Below are positions 49,586 to 58,024 of a stretch of 64,000 nucleotides of DNA, piece after piece. The notes under the pieces were generated by a model. The model saw only the letters and a list, made by a program, of their open reading frames with translations, was not told where the DNA came from and searched no databases. A program made the position numbers and the translations under genes. This DNA comes from Pseudomonas sp. JM0905a (GTDB lineage Bacteria; Pseudomonadota; Gammaproteobacteria; Pseudomonadales; Pseudomonadaceae), in contig NZ_JACXBU010000003.1 of the NCBI RefSeq assembly GCF_014700075.1, forward strand, positions 124,001 to 188,000. Direction: 5' to 3'. How positions within the stretch are numbered: position 1 is the first letter of the stretch; each line of letters starts with the position of its first letter.

Positions 49586-49861
49586 CGTCGGGGTGCGGGG
49601 CCGGCCGGCCCCGCGCTATCCCGCGCAAGTTATCCACAATGCCGCTCGGCGGCATGGTTTGCCGGGGCGTGGTGCCTCTTCTAGCCTGATTTCATCGCAT
49701 GGAGCACCCGCCGGCAGGACGCCAGCCCCGCGCATTGCGCGGCCCCGCTTGAATCATCTGCCCTCACTGTTTCCTGGCGATGCACCGCTTGGGCCAGGGC
49801 GCTGCACGTTTCGCAGCGCTCCGCCGGCCCGCGCCCTGATGAGCAGAAAAGGAGAGGGAAG
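49586..49861. other. Spacer after the copper cluster
   Basis: 276 bp with a GC hairpin GCGGGGCC-GGCC-GGCCCCGC (49594-49613, no T-run), a perfect DnaA box at 49630-49638 and an AAAGGAGAGGGAAG ribosome-binding site at the right end. No gene seen. Confidence 0.5.
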
Positions 49862-51262
49862 ATGAACGCTACAAGGACATTCCGCGTCGCCTGGTTGCTG
49901 GTCCTGATGCTTGCCTGCACCGGCCCCTTGCTGGTGGCCAGCCCGGCGCAAGCGGCGAGCCCTGTGTGCAGCGCCAGCCAGGGCTGGATCACCAACCCCA
50001 ACCCACCCAGCGAGATACCTGAAGGCAGCAACGCCGACTTTTGCGACTTCTACCAGTTCGCCTGGCAATGGTTCTTCCAGCTGGTCAGCCCATCGGCCAG
50101 TGACCCCAGCTTGCGCAACTTCCAGGTCAACACCAACTACCCGATCCTCCAGGCCACCGGTACCAACTCCTGCGACCCGTCGCAGCAGGCCGAGGTGATG
50201 TTCGTGCGCCGTGTGGAGCCTGCCGCTGCAAACACACCCTTCCAGATTCCCGACCGCACCGGCCAGGCCGGTGGCGGCGACACCATCTTCGACCAGAACG
50301 GCAACGTGGTCTTCTACGAGATCCGCTTCAGCCAGAGCCTGTGCAACGTCCCGCAGATCCAGAGCGCGCTGAACTACCCGAGCGGAACCACCGAACTGAA
50401 GAGCGCGTGGCGAATCATCACGGATGCCGACAAGCCCAATTACTTCTGGATCGAAGCCAACGTGGACGGCGTGCCGGGCAACGAACTGCTGGGCATGGTC
50501 GGATTCCACATGGCCATCGCCACCGCGCTGCACCCGGAATTCATCTGGGCCACCTTCGAGCACCGCAGCAACGTGCCGGAATGCAGTAATCCGGCCACTG
50601 CACCTACGGGTGGCTGGTCCTTCACCAGCGCCACCTGCGCTGTGGATAACCCACCTGCGAGCTGCAACATGAACCAGGCGCAGCCGAGCTCCAGCCTCAC
50701 CGGCACGCCTTCGGAAATCTGCCGGGTCTACCACGACGGTACCGATGTCTCGGACCACGAGGCCTCCGACAACATCGCCGACATCGACAGCCTCAACACC
50801 CAGATCCAGGGTTTCCTCTCGGCACTGTCCAGCGACAATCCGATGGCCGTCTGGCAGAACTACATGAATGTCGGCGCCATCTGGCAGAACGACGTCACCC
50901 AGCCGTCCTCCAACTTCTCCAACCAGCGTGGCTCCATGCGCCTGGCCAATACGGTGATGGAAACCACCTACCAGAACGTGGACCCGAGCCAGTCGTTCAT
51001 TTCCAACTGCTTCGGTTGCCACAACTTCAATGGCAGCGGGAACAGCAACACCATCCCCTGGGCGAAGTTGAGCCACATCTTCGATGACGTGATGCAGGGC
51101 CAGTGCACCACGCCGCAGGACGTGCAGGCCGGCCCCATCTGGAACAACGACCAGGCCGCGCAGACCTGTCCACAGGTGTGCAGCAACAAGGGCGGCTGGA
51201 ACGGTAACTGGAAGACCACCGAGCCCGGCGCCATGTCGGTCTGCGGGTGTTGCGGGGGATAA
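49862..51262 (+). CDS. Secreted cytochrome c-like protein with mannan-binding-lectin tail
   Basis: 466 residues with a signal peptide (about 1-31, ending AQAAS). The body is an uncharacterised secreted domain with conserved segments FAWQWFFQLVSPSASDP and HPEFIWATFEH. A single haem-attachment motif CFGCH is at 383-387. The C-terminus (about 430-463: CPQVC..GGWNGNW....MSVCGC) resembles the mannan-binding lectin (MVL) module. Haem and lectin parts together suggest an envelope or extracellular redox protein that binds polysaccharide; the reaction is unknown. Confidence 0.8.
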   Translation: MNATRTFRVAWLLVLMLACTGPLLVASPAQAASPVCSASQGWITNPNPPSEIPEGSNADFCDFYQFAWQWFFQLVSPSASDPSLRNFQVNTNYPILQATGTNSCDPSQQAEVMFVRRVEPAAANTPFQIPDRTGQAGGGDTIFDQNGNVVFYEIRFSQSLCNVPQIQSALNYPSGTTELKSAWRIITDADKPNYFWIEANVDGVPGNELLGMVGFHMAIATALHPEFIWATFEHRSNVPECSNPATAPTGGWSFTSATCAVDNPPASCNMNQAQPSSSLTGTPSEICRVYHDGTDVSDHEASDNIADIDSLNTQIQGFLSALSSDNPMAVWQNYMNVGAIWQNDVTQPSSNFSNQRGSMRLANTVMETTYQNVDPSQSFISNCFGCHNFNGSGNSNTIPWAKLSHIFDDVMQGQCTTPQDVQAGPIWNNDQAAQTCPQVCSNKGGWNGNWKTTEPGAMSVCGCCGG

Positions 51263-51278
51263 GTCGGCCCTGGGCACC

Positions 51279-51499
51279 TGATCGTTTATTGATCAGGTTC
51301 GCGCAAGCCCCGTCATCCGTGGGCTGCAGCGTGGGCCTCACAGGCTATCCACAGCCGGTTGCACAGATTCTGTGTGCAGCCGGCTGGCTAACTCGTTGAT
51401 ATTGCTCGAAAAACGTACATTCTTCGGCAGGCCGCGTACTGCCTGGCCTGCAGCCATCCATGGACAACTTATGCACAGAGCAATCCACGCAATTTGGGC
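51279..51499 (+). repeat. Tandem element unit 1
   Basis: TGATCG/TGATCA pair at 51279 and 51290, inside a hairpin ACCTGATC...GATCAGGT that may also end the upstream gene. First box CTATCCACA at 51345; hairpin GCACAG-ATT-CTGTGTGC at 51361; GCTCGAAAAA at 51404; second box TTATGCACA at 51469; CAATTTGGG at the end. Confidence 0.85.
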
Positions 51500-51598
51500 A
51501 CAAGCGTGGAAATCCGGGTGCTGGCGCTTGTGGATTAATGACGCGGAGATCGACCGGGCCTGGCCTGGAGCTGTGCTGCCAGGTTCGGCATGCAAGGC

Positions 51599-51807
51599 TG
51601 ATCAAATAGTGATCATGACGCCGAAAGCCTTATCCTTGCTGGGCTACAGCCATGGCCAAACAGCTTATCCACAGATGGCTGCACAGAATATGTGGGCCAA
51701 GTGCTTGAATCAGAACGAAAAATGAACAAAGCGCGGAAAGCCGCGGCTGCTCTTGCGTCTGGCGCTCGAACTACAGCTTATCCACAACAGCATCCACGGG
51801 ATTTGGG
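51599..51807 (+). repeat. Tandem element unit 2
   Basis: TGATCA pair at 51599 and 51610; box TTATCCACA at 51665; GCACAG hairpin at 51681; GAACGAAAAA at 51713; GCGGAAAGCCGCG near 51728; box TTATCCACA at 51778; GATTTGGG at the end. It is 11 bp, about one helical turn, shorter than the others between hairpin and GAAAA block. Confidence 0.85.
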
Positions 51808-51938
51808 TAAAAACTCCGCCCACCTGTGAACAAATCGCTGCGGCGGGTGCGAATCGGGGCCTAAACAGCGCTCGATAGCCCTGGATGACCCATCGATTGC
51901 CGATGGAGCGGCACCCACCCGGCGATGGCGTCTATCTG

Positions 51939-52190
51939 TTATTCACAACAGAAGGGCATTCAGAGGAATTGGGTGAAAATTGAACAATGCTCTGCGAGTC
52001 ACGGGGGGCGTAGCTCTCAGCATTGTCCGCACAAGTTATGCACAGATGGCTGCACAGATATTGTGCGCAACGAAGTAGTTATCCCTATGATTTTGCTCGA
52101 AAAATACCCAGCTGGTGGAAAGCTGCGTCGCGCCTGCTTCCCAGGCATCCATCGACAATTTATCCACAGTGGCATCCACGGAAAATGGGG
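51939..52190 (+). repeat. Tandem element unit 3
   Basis: No TGATCA pair; instead TTATTCACA at 51939. First box TTATGCACA at 52036; hairpin GCACAGATATTGTGC at 52052; GCTCGAAAAA at 52095; GGAAAGCTGCG near 52115; second box TTATCCACA at 52160; GGCATCCACGG and AAAATGGGG at the end. Confidence 0.85.
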
Positions 52191-52266
52191 GAAACGGCTC
52201 TGCCATGGGAGTTACGGCTAGGAGGCGGCCCGGTGCCGGGCCAGGCGTTTCGCGGTCCCGAAATAT

Positions 52267-52487
52267 TGATCAGAAGTTGATCAATTGCCGGAAAGCCAGG
52301 AGTGGCGTGGCTCAGAGCCGTATCCAAACAGGTTATCAACAGCCTGTTGCACAGCAACTGTGAGCAGCGCACAAGCCAAGTCGTTGAAAATGCTCAGAAA
52401 ATCGCCATATTGCGGGAAAGCCCACGTGGTGCGGGGCCTGGAGCTCGGTCTACACCTTATCCACAGGCCCTTCCACTGATTTTGGGG
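52267..52487 (+). repeat. Tandem element unit 4
   Basis: TGATCA pair at 52267 and 52278; box TTATCAACA at 52333; hairpin GCACAG-CAA-CTGTGAGC at 52349; GCTCAGAAAA at 52392; GGGAAAGCCC near 52411; box TTATCCACA at 52457; ATTTTGGGG at the end, 23 bp before the thioesterase stop codon. Confidence 0.85.
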
Positions 52488-52509
52488 AACAGGGTGGAAA
52501 AGCGAGGGT

Positions 52510-52992
52510 TCAGTTGCCCTCGCGCATTTCCTGGTAGCGCTGCTCCAGTTCCTGGCGGATCTGGCGGCGCTGCTTGGCCTGGGCATAACGGCGCTTTTCG
52601 TCGGGGGTTGCCGGCTGCAGTGGCGGAACTGCAGCGGGGCGACGCTCGTCATCCAGCGCCACCATGGTGAAGAAGCAGCTGTTGGTGTGGCGAACCGAAC
52701 GCTCGCGGATGTTTTCGGTGACCACCTTGATGCCCACCTCCATCGAGGTGTTGCCGGTGTAGTTCACCGAGGCGAGGAAGGTGACCAGTTCGCCTACGTG
52801 GATGGGCTCGCGGAAGATCACCTGGTCCACCGAGAGGGTCACGACGTAGCGGCCGGCATAGCGGCTGGCGCAGGCGTAGGCCACTTCATCGAGGTACTTG
52901 AGCAAGGTGCCGCCGTGGACGTTGCCGGAGAAGTTGGCCATGTCCGGGGTCATCAGGACGGTCATCGACAGTTGTGCGGTTCCGGGTTCCAT
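52510..52992 (-). CDS. Acyl-CoA thioesterase (hotdog fold, YciA/ACOT type)
   Basis: Hydrolyses acyl-CoAs. The 160-residue protein has the hotdog motif NFSGNVHGGTLLKYLDEVAY (about 20-39) with the catalytic-type Asp, followed by VTLSVDQVIFREPIHVGELV. The C-terminal third is a charged helix rich in R, Q and E. The gene ends at the edge of the tandem-element region. Confidence 0.92.
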   Translation of the reverse strand: MEPGTAQLSMTVLMTPDMANFSGNVHGGTLLKYLDEVAYACASRYAGRYVVTLSVDQVIFREPIHVGELVTFLASVNYTGNTSMEVGIKVVTENIRERSVRHTNSCFFTMVALDDERRPAAVPPLQPATPDEKRRYAQAKQRRQIRQELEQRYQEMREGN

Positions 52993-53099
52993 TGCTGGCC
53001 TCGTCGCTGTGGGGTCTGTCCGGGATAGACGCGGGTCGGGGCCTGGGCGCCACAGTTGCAGTGTCGCGCAATTCCGGGACCGCTGTGGATAACTTGCGG

Positions 53100-53894
53100 T
53101 CAGGGCGTCTGGTTGGCTTGCTGACAGGCCGGTCGTTCTTCCACCAGGTCGCTAGGGCCGCAGGCCAGGCCGTGTTCGCGGCGCAGTTGCGCCAGCTCGT
53201 CGCTTTGCTCGACCAGGAAGCGGTCGAAGGCTTCGAGTATCTCCGGGTGATTCAGGCTGCTGGCGTGGAAGGCGGTCTGTGCCAGGGGCAATTCCGGGTC
53301 CAGCAGCAGGCGGTCGCCACCCAGGTTGGTACTGGTCTCCAGGTAGTGGTGCAGCACTTCCGGGTTGGCATAGATGGCATCGATGCGCAGGCGCAGCAGC
53401 ATGCGCACGAGACTGGCGATGTCGCTGGCCTCCACCAGTTGCACCTGGCCGTCACGCAGGCGCTCCTGCCAGGCTTCCGGAGTGAAGCCGCGCACCGTGC
53501 CGAGGCGCCGCACCGAGGCGATGCCCCGTCCCAGGTGTTCGCGCAACACCAGGCTGCCGTCCACCACGCGGATCACCGGGCGGCTGTAATGCATTCGCGC
53601 ATCGCCCTTGAGCTGACGCGACCAGGCCGGGTTGTCGGGGAACACCAGCATCAGCCGGTCGGTGGTCTGCAGGTTGCGGTGCAGTCGGTTGATCGGCAGG
53701 GCTTCCAGTTCGAGCGCGCGCCCCTGGCTGTTGGCAAAGAGCTGCAGCACAGCGATCGCATAGCCTTCGGCAGGTTTGCCGGGGAGGGCGCGGTAATAGG
53801 GGAGGTAGTCGTGGCTTTCCAGGCCGATGCGCAGTGGCTCCGCTTGGCAGACGCCGAGGGCCAGGAACAGCAGCGCTAACATCGCAGCCTTCAT
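53100..53894 (-). CDS. Periplasmic solute-binding protein (SBP_bac_3-like)
   Basis: 264 residues with a signal peptide (about 1-18, ending GVCQA) and a fold typical of amino-acid ABC binding proteins: IGLESHDYLPYYRAL at the N-terminus and a later DIASLVRMLLRLRIDAIYA segment. No permease or ATPase gene is adjacent, so it may be an orphan receptor. Ligand unknown. Separated from the thioesterase gene by a spacer with a DnaA box at 53084. Confidence 0.82.
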   Translation of the reverse strand: MKAAMLALLFLALGVCQAEPLRIGLESHDYLPYYRALPGKPAEGYAIAVLQLFANSQGRALELEALPINRLHRNLQTTDRLMLVFPDNPAWSRQLKGDARMHYSRPVIRVVDGSLVLREHLGRGIASVRRLGTVRGFTPEAWQERLRDGQVQLVEASDIASLVRMLLRLRIDAIYANPEVLHHYLETSTNLGGDRLLLDPELPLAQTAFHASSLNHPEILEAFDRFLVEQSDELAQLRREHGLACGPSDLVEERPACQQANQTP

Positions 53895-54003
53895 CGGGCG
53901 GGCCTGGAAGGGTAGGGAATGACCTTCAGCCTAGCAGCGGCTCGGGGAAACTTCAGTGCCCGGCCAGACCGGCCGGGCACCATCGCGGACCTTGCGTCCG
54001 CCA

Positions 54004-55371
54004 TCAGGCGTGGGTCAGGTACCAGCGCCAATCCTGCTCACCCACTTCGCTGACGAACTGGCGGAATTCTTCCCACTTGATGGCGAGGAAGATCTTCAGG
54101 AAGTCCTCGCCCAGGGTGTCCTTGGCCCAGGTCGACTGCTCCAGGTTGCGCAGGGCGGTGAGCCAGTCGGTGGGCAGGGTTTCGCGGGCCTGCTCGTAGC
54201 CGTTGCCGACGATGGCCTCGCCCGGATCGATCTGCTCGCGGATGCCCTTGTGGATGCCGGCGAGGATCGCTGCTGCCGCGAGGTAGGGGTTGGCGTCGGC
54301 GCCGCAGATGCGGTGTTCCACGTGGCGGCTCTTGGCCGGGCCACCCGGCACGCGGAAGGACACGGTGCGGTTGTTCACGCCCCAGCTTTTTGCCAGCGGC
54401 GCGTAGCTGTTGACCTGGAAGCGGCGGTAGGAGTTGGCGTTGGGGCAGTAGATCGCCAGCGCGTCGTTGAGGGTCGCCATCATGCCGCCGATGGCATGGC
54501 GCAGCAGCGGCGTGCCGTGCGGGTCTTCGCTGGCCATCAGGTTGTTGCCCTGCTCGTCGGCCAGGCTCACGTGCATGTGCAGGCCGCTGCCGGCGAGGTC
54601 GCCGAAGGGCTTGGCCATGAAGCAGGCGATGAGGCCGTGCTTGTTGGCGACGCCCTTGACCAGGCGCTTGTAGCGGATGCCTTCGTCCACTGCCTGGAGC
54701 GCGTCGAAGCGGTGCTCCAGGGTCAGCTCCAGCTGGCCGGGGGCGTACTCGGAGATGGCGGTGCGCACCGGCAGGCCTTGGACTTCGCATGCGGCGTAGA
54801 GGTCGTCGAGGAAGGGCTGCAGCTGCTCCAGTTCGTAGACGCCATAGACCTGCGGTGCCTGCGGGCGCACGCCGTTGGCCTGCAGCGCCGGCTGCGGACG
54901 ACCGTTGGCGTCGCGATGCTTGTCCAGCAGGTAGAACTCCAGCTCCACCGCCATCACCGGGTGGTAGCCGTCGGCCTTGAGGCGGTCGATGGTGCGCGCC
55001 AGCACATGGCGCGGGTCGCCGGGGGTCGCAGGCAGGCCCTGGGTCGGGTGCATGCTCACCTGTACCTGGCCGGTGGGCGTGGCGCGCCAGGGCTGCAGCG
55101 ACAGCGAGCCGGGGATCGGGTAAGTCCAGCAGTCGGCGTCGGCGACTTCCCAGACCAGGCCACTGGCCTCGACGTCTTCGCCCTGGATGGTCAGGGAGAG
55201 GATGGAGCTGGGCAGCGGGCGGCCGTTCTCGAAGATCGGCAACAGCTCGTCACGGTGCAGCAGCTTGCCGCGTGGGATGCCGTTGGCGTCGATCAGCATC
55301 AGTTCGATGCTGCGTACATCGGGGTGTTGTTCGAGGAAGTCGCGGGCTTCCTGGGGATTGGCGAATTGCAT
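54004..55371 (-). CDS. Glutamine synthetase family protein (gamma-glutamylpolyamine synthetase-like)
   Basis: ATP-dependent ligase of the GS type III/PuuA group that joins glutamate to an amine. The 455-residue protein (start MQFANPQEARDFLEQHP) shows the GS motifs MAVELEFYLL, GLHMHVSL, the NSYRRF-x-SYAP loop and the KPFGDLAGSGLHMH ATP/metal region. It shares strand and spacing (108 bp) with the aminotransferase gene upstream. I recall an adjacent PA5522/PA5523/PA5525-like set in P. aeruginosa. The amine substrate is inferred only. Confidence 0.88.
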   Translation of the reverse strand: MQFANPQEARDFLEQHPDVRSIELMLIDANGIPRGKLLHRDELLPIFENGRPLPSSILSLTIQGEDVEASGLVWEVADADCWTYPIPGSLSLQPWRATPTGQVQVSMHPTQGLPATPGDPRHVLARTIDRLKADGYHPVMAVELEFYLLDKHRDANGRPQPALQANGVRPQAPQVYGVYELEQLQPFLDDLYAACEVQGLPVRTAISEYAPGQLELTLEHRFDALQAVDEGIRYKRLVKGVANKHGLIACFMAKPFGDLAGSGLHMHVSLADEQGNNLMASEDPHGTPLLRHAIGGMMATLNDALAIYCPNANSYRRFQVNSYAPLAKSWGVNNRTVSFRVPGGPAKSRHVEHRICGADANPYLAAAAILAGIHKGIREQIDPGEAIVGNGYEQARETLPTDWLTALRNLEQSTWAKDTLGEDFLKIFLAIKWEEFRQFVSEVGEQDWRWYLTHA

Positions 55372-55427
55372 GGTCAGGGCTCGGTGGTTGGCCTGTCTTT
55401 GATGGGGCAACGCCCCATCGTCGGGCT

Positions 55428-55459
55428 TGATGGGTATCGCTTCGCTCAACCCATCCTAC
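55428..55459. repeat. Pseudomonas intergenic repeat (GATGGGT...ACCCATC)
   Basis: GATGGGTATCGCTTCG with CTCAACCCATCCTACGA is a palindromic repeat (GATGGGT/ACCCATC) widely seen between Pseudomonas genes. A second small hairpin (ATGGGGC/GCCCCAT) lies just before it. Both sit between the aminotransferase and ligase genes. Confidence 0.65.
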
Positions 55460-55479
55460 GAATCAGTTCGATGTCGGAA

Positions 55480-56871
55480 TCAGAGCCGGGCACCGGGGAT
55501 GGCCAGCAGCTCGCCGATGGCCTCGTCCAGGGTGGCGATCAGCTTGTCCACGTCGGCTGCGGTGGTGGCCGGGCAGCAGAGGGTCATGTTGTGGAACGGC
55601 GTGATCAGGATGCCGCGGTTGATCAGGTAGAGGTGGAGGGCCATCTGCAGCTCGTCGTGGAAGGCGGCTTCGGCCTCGGCGCCGGTACGCGGCGACACCG
55701 GGCAGAACTGGAATTCGCTGCGGGCGCCGAGTTCAGTTACCGACCACTTCAGGTCGTACTTGGCAATCAGGCTGCGGAAGCCGTCGGCCAGTCGCTTGGC
55801 CAGCGGCAGCATGTGGTCGTAGGCGGCCTGGGTCATTACCTGTTCGAGGTTGGCGCGCATGCAGTGCATGGCCAGGGCGTTGGCCGAGAGGGTGGTGCCC
55901 ATGCCGCTGTGGCCGTGACCGTGGCTGTCTTCCTGGGCCTTCTTGCGCGAGGCGAGCATCCGTTCCGCCATCTCCGCGCTGCAGCCGAAGATGCCGCAGG
56001 GCACGCCGCCGGCGATTGGCTTACCGACCACGAAGAAGTCCGGGTCGAGGTTCCACAGGCGGGTGCAGCCGCCGATGTCGGTCGAGATGGTGTGGGTTTC
56101 GTCGATGATCAGCAGGCTGCCGTACTTGCGGGTCAGCTCGCGGCACTTCTGCATGAAGCCCGGATCGGGCAGGACCATGCCGATGTTGGTCATCGCCGGC
56201 TCGCAGAGCAGGGCGCAGACGTCGCCCTTGGCCAGTGCGGCTTCCAGCGCTTCGACATCGTTGAAGGGAATGGAGCGGCTGTACTGGGTCAGGTCGTACG
56301 CCTGGCCCACCAGGCCGGAGCGAGGCACGGTTTCGCCGTCGCGGTAGCGCACCATCACGTCGTCGACGGTGCCGTGGTAGCAGCCATCGAACACCAGCAG
56401 GGTCTTGCGCTCGGTGATGGCGCGGGCCCAGCGCAGCACGTAGCGGTTGGAGTCGGTGGCGGTGGCGGTCACCTGCCAGTAGGGCAGGCCGAAGCGCTGG
56501 GCCAGCAGCTCGCCGCAGACCACGGCGTCCTCGCCCGGCAGCATGGTGGTCAGGCCATTGTTGGCCTGCTCGGCGATGGCGCGGGCGATGGGGTCCGGCG
56601 AGTGGCCGAACATGGTGCCGGTGTCGCCCAGGCAGAAGTCGATGTACTCGTGGCCATCGACGTCATAGAAGCGGGCGCCCTTGGCGCGCTCGACGAACAA
56701 CGGGCAGGGCGTGGACCAATCAGCCATCCAGTGCATCGGCACGCCGGCGTAGAGGGACTTGTGCGCGCGTTCGGCGAGGGCGACGGATTTCGGATTGCGC
56801 TCCAGGAAACGGGCGCGCTCGCGGGCGGCAAAGGTTTCCACGGCGGCTTGGCTGATTCCACTGGCAGTCAT
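55480..56871 (-). CDS. Class III PLP-dependent aminotransferase
   Basis: 463 residues (start MTASGISQAAVET). Family landmarks: GTMFGHSPDPIARAIAEQ substrate region, FDGCYHGTVDD, IIDETHTISTD, and the cofactor lysine in FFVVGKPIAGGVPCG, then GTTLSANALAMHC. The pattern resembles glutamate-1-semialdehyde-like aminotransferases rather than ornithine ones. It is divergent from a GntR regulator across TTGTGATCACAA sites, so it is probably induced by the ligand of that regulator, with the downstream ligase in the same pathway. Confidence 0.9.
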   Translation of the reverse strand: MTASGISQAAVETFAARERARFLERNPKSVALAERAHKSLYAGVPMHWMADWSTPCPLFVERAKGARFYDVDGHEYIDFCLGDTGTMFGHSPDPIARAIAEQANNGLTTMLPGEDAVVCGELLAQRFGLPYWQVTATATDSNRYVLRWARAITERKTLLVFDGCYHGTVDDVMVRYRDGETVPRSGLVGQAYDLTQYSRSIPFNDVEALEAALAKGDVCALLCEPAMTNIGMVLPDPGFMQKCRELTRKYGSLLIIDETHTISTDIGGCTRLWNLDPDFFVVGKPIAGGVPCGIFGCSAEMAERMLASRKKAQEDSHGHGHSGMGTTLSANALAMHCMRANLEQVMTQAAYDHMLPLAKRLADGFRSLIAKYDLKWSVTELGARSEFQFCPVSPRTGAEAEAAFHDELQMALHLYLINRGILITPFHNMTLCCPATTAADVDKLIATLDEAIGELLAIPGARL

Positions 56872-56907
56872 GTTGAACACCTCGTTCGAATTTCTGCACA
56901 TCGTGTT

Positions 56908-56919
56908 TTGTGATCACAA
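56908..56919. promoter_or_regulatory. GntR/FadR-type operator 1 (TTGTGATCACAA)
   Basis: Perfect 12-bp palindrome 37 bp before the aminotransferase start. Its centre is 63 bp from that of the second copy, six helical turns apart. Confidence 0.75.
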
Positions 56920-56970
56920 TTCTGTCAAGGCTTGCGAAAAAAGGCCCTGAAAATTAACTTGAAAGCATAT

Positions 56971-56982
56971 TTGTGATCACAG
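56971..56982. promoter_or_regulatory. GntR/FadR-type operator 2 (TTGTGATCACAG)
   Basis: Same palindrome with one changed base, on the regulator's side of the divergent promoter region. It gives a same-face pair with operator 1. Confidence 0.72.
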
Positions 56983-57142
56983 GATCGAACGATAGACCAG
57001 ATGGAAAGTCTCCGCTGGTCCGGACTCGACCTGTGGTCGGAGCGATCAACCCAGCAATAGAAGGCGAACAAGAGCATGCGTAACTGCAGCCTGACCCTGA
57101 ACCAACTGCCGGCGCCGCCGGCCCTTGCACGGTGATATGCCC

Positions 57143-57805
57143 ATGGCCGAGAACCTGCAGGAACAGCTTTACCAACGACTACGCGAGGGCCTGCTGGCAG
57201 GCCATTTCAAACCCGGCGAGCGCCTGAAGATCCGCGATCTCGCCGCCGCCTGGGGTACCAGTCCGATGCCCGTGCGCGCCGCATTGCAGCGCCTGGTGGC
57301 CGAAGGTGCCCTCGAGGGCGAGCCACAGCGCTCGGTGCGCGTGCCGCCCATGACCCGCGAACGCTTCAAGCAGATCTTCCAGGTACGCATGGCGCTGGAA
57401 GGTATGGCGGTGGAGGCGGCGGCGGGCCGGCTTTCCCAGGATGAACTGGAAATCCTGCGGGGCTGCATGGGGCGCATGGACGCGGCTATCGAACAGCGCG
57501 ACGTGCAGGGCTACCTGACCGACAACAGCCAGTTTCACCGGGTGCTTTATGGCGCCTGCGGCAACCCGGTCCTGTTGCGCACCATCGAAACCCTCTGGCT
57601 GCAAGTCGGCCCCTTCTTCAATCGCCTGTTCACCGAGGCGGACCTGTCGTTGCGTCTCAACGACTTCCACGAAGACGCCTTCAAGGCCTTGCAGGCCGGT
57701 GACGGCAAGGCTGCGCGCTTCGCCATCGAGCAGGACCTCACCTACTTCGGCCAATCCCTCCTCAACCTGCTGGAACTGGACTTCGCCCAGGCCCGCAGCG
57801 GCTGA
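57143..57805 (+). CDS. GntR-family transcriptional regulator (FadR/FCD subfamily)
   Basis: 220 residues. N-terminal winged helix (QLYQRLREGLLAGHFKPGERL, about 7-27, split here as QLYQRLREGLL and AGHFKPGERL, then TSPMPVRAALQRLVAEGAL) and a C-terminal FCD helical sensor domain (about 95-215). Start is ambiguous among 57125 (TTG), 57137 and 57143; the last has the best-spaced GGTG. Divergent from the aminotransferase gene, which it presumably controls. Confidence 0.88.
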   Translation: MAENLQEQLYQRLREGLLAGHFKPGERLKIRDLAAAWGTSPMPVRAALQRLVAEGALEGEPQRSVRVPPMTRERFKQIFQVRMALEGMAVEAAAGRLSQDELEILRGCMGRMDAAIEQRDVQGYLTDNSQFHRVLYGACGNPVLLRTIETLWLQVGPFFNRLFTEADLSLRLNDFHEDAFKALQAGDGKAARFAIEQDLTYFGQSLLNLLELDFAQARSG

Positions 57806-58024
57806 CCCGCCATTCCTCGGGAGCGGGCCGATCTCGCTCCCGTAGGACCTTTCAGGCAAGTGTTACTGCATATTGCATCGCCCTGGAGAGAAAGGTGGCG
57901 ATGATAATCTGCGGCCGTTCCTAACCTCATTTTCCCTAATTCCTACATGGCTCCACCGGAGCCAAGCGAGTAGCCCGCGCGCGGGACCGCTGTGCCGCGC
58001 ATTGCAGAAAAGGAGTCCATCGCC
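57806..58024. other. Spacer before the antiporter gene
   Basis: 219 bp with no gene; a GGAGCGGG...CTCGCTCCCG hairpin at about 57820-57843 could terminate the regulator transcript, and AAAGGAG precedes the next start. Confidence 0.5.

Larger units (their letters stand above)
51263..52509. repeat. 1.25-kb non-coding region with a four-unit degenerate tandem element
   Basis: No convincing gene. Four homologous units occur at 51279-51499, 51599-51807, about 51970-52190 and 52267-52487. Units 1, 2 and 4 open with two TGATCA-type motifs 11 bp apart; the first DnaA box follows 66 bp after the first motif; a GCACAG hairpin lies 16 bp into every unit counted from that box; GCTCGAAAA follows at 59 bp (48 in unit 2); a second DnaA box lies 124 bp after the first (113 in unit 2), followed by GGCATCCACGG-like and ATTTGGG. 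The individual units are listed separately. Confidence 0.85.

Noticed and set aside
51372-51725. Short open frames in the tandem-element region
   Set aside because: They run through the repeat units in differing frames, have no ribosome-binding sites and encode no recognisable domain.
51263-52509. CRISPR array
   Set aside because: Repeats are long, degenerate and irregularly spaced at about 300-370 bp, with no short identical direct repeats and no cas genes in the window.
54314-54329. parS-like sequence TGTTCCACGTGGCGGC in the ligase gene
   Set aside because: Only the left 12 bases match; the right half-site is missing, so ParB binding is unlikely to be strong.
53956-56913. Open frame of nearly 1000 codons on the plus strand, antisense to the ligase and aminotransferase genes
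   Set aside because: High-GC shadow of two well-supported minus-strand genes; its product has low-complexity Ala/Gly/Val/His/Gln-rich composition and no family motif.
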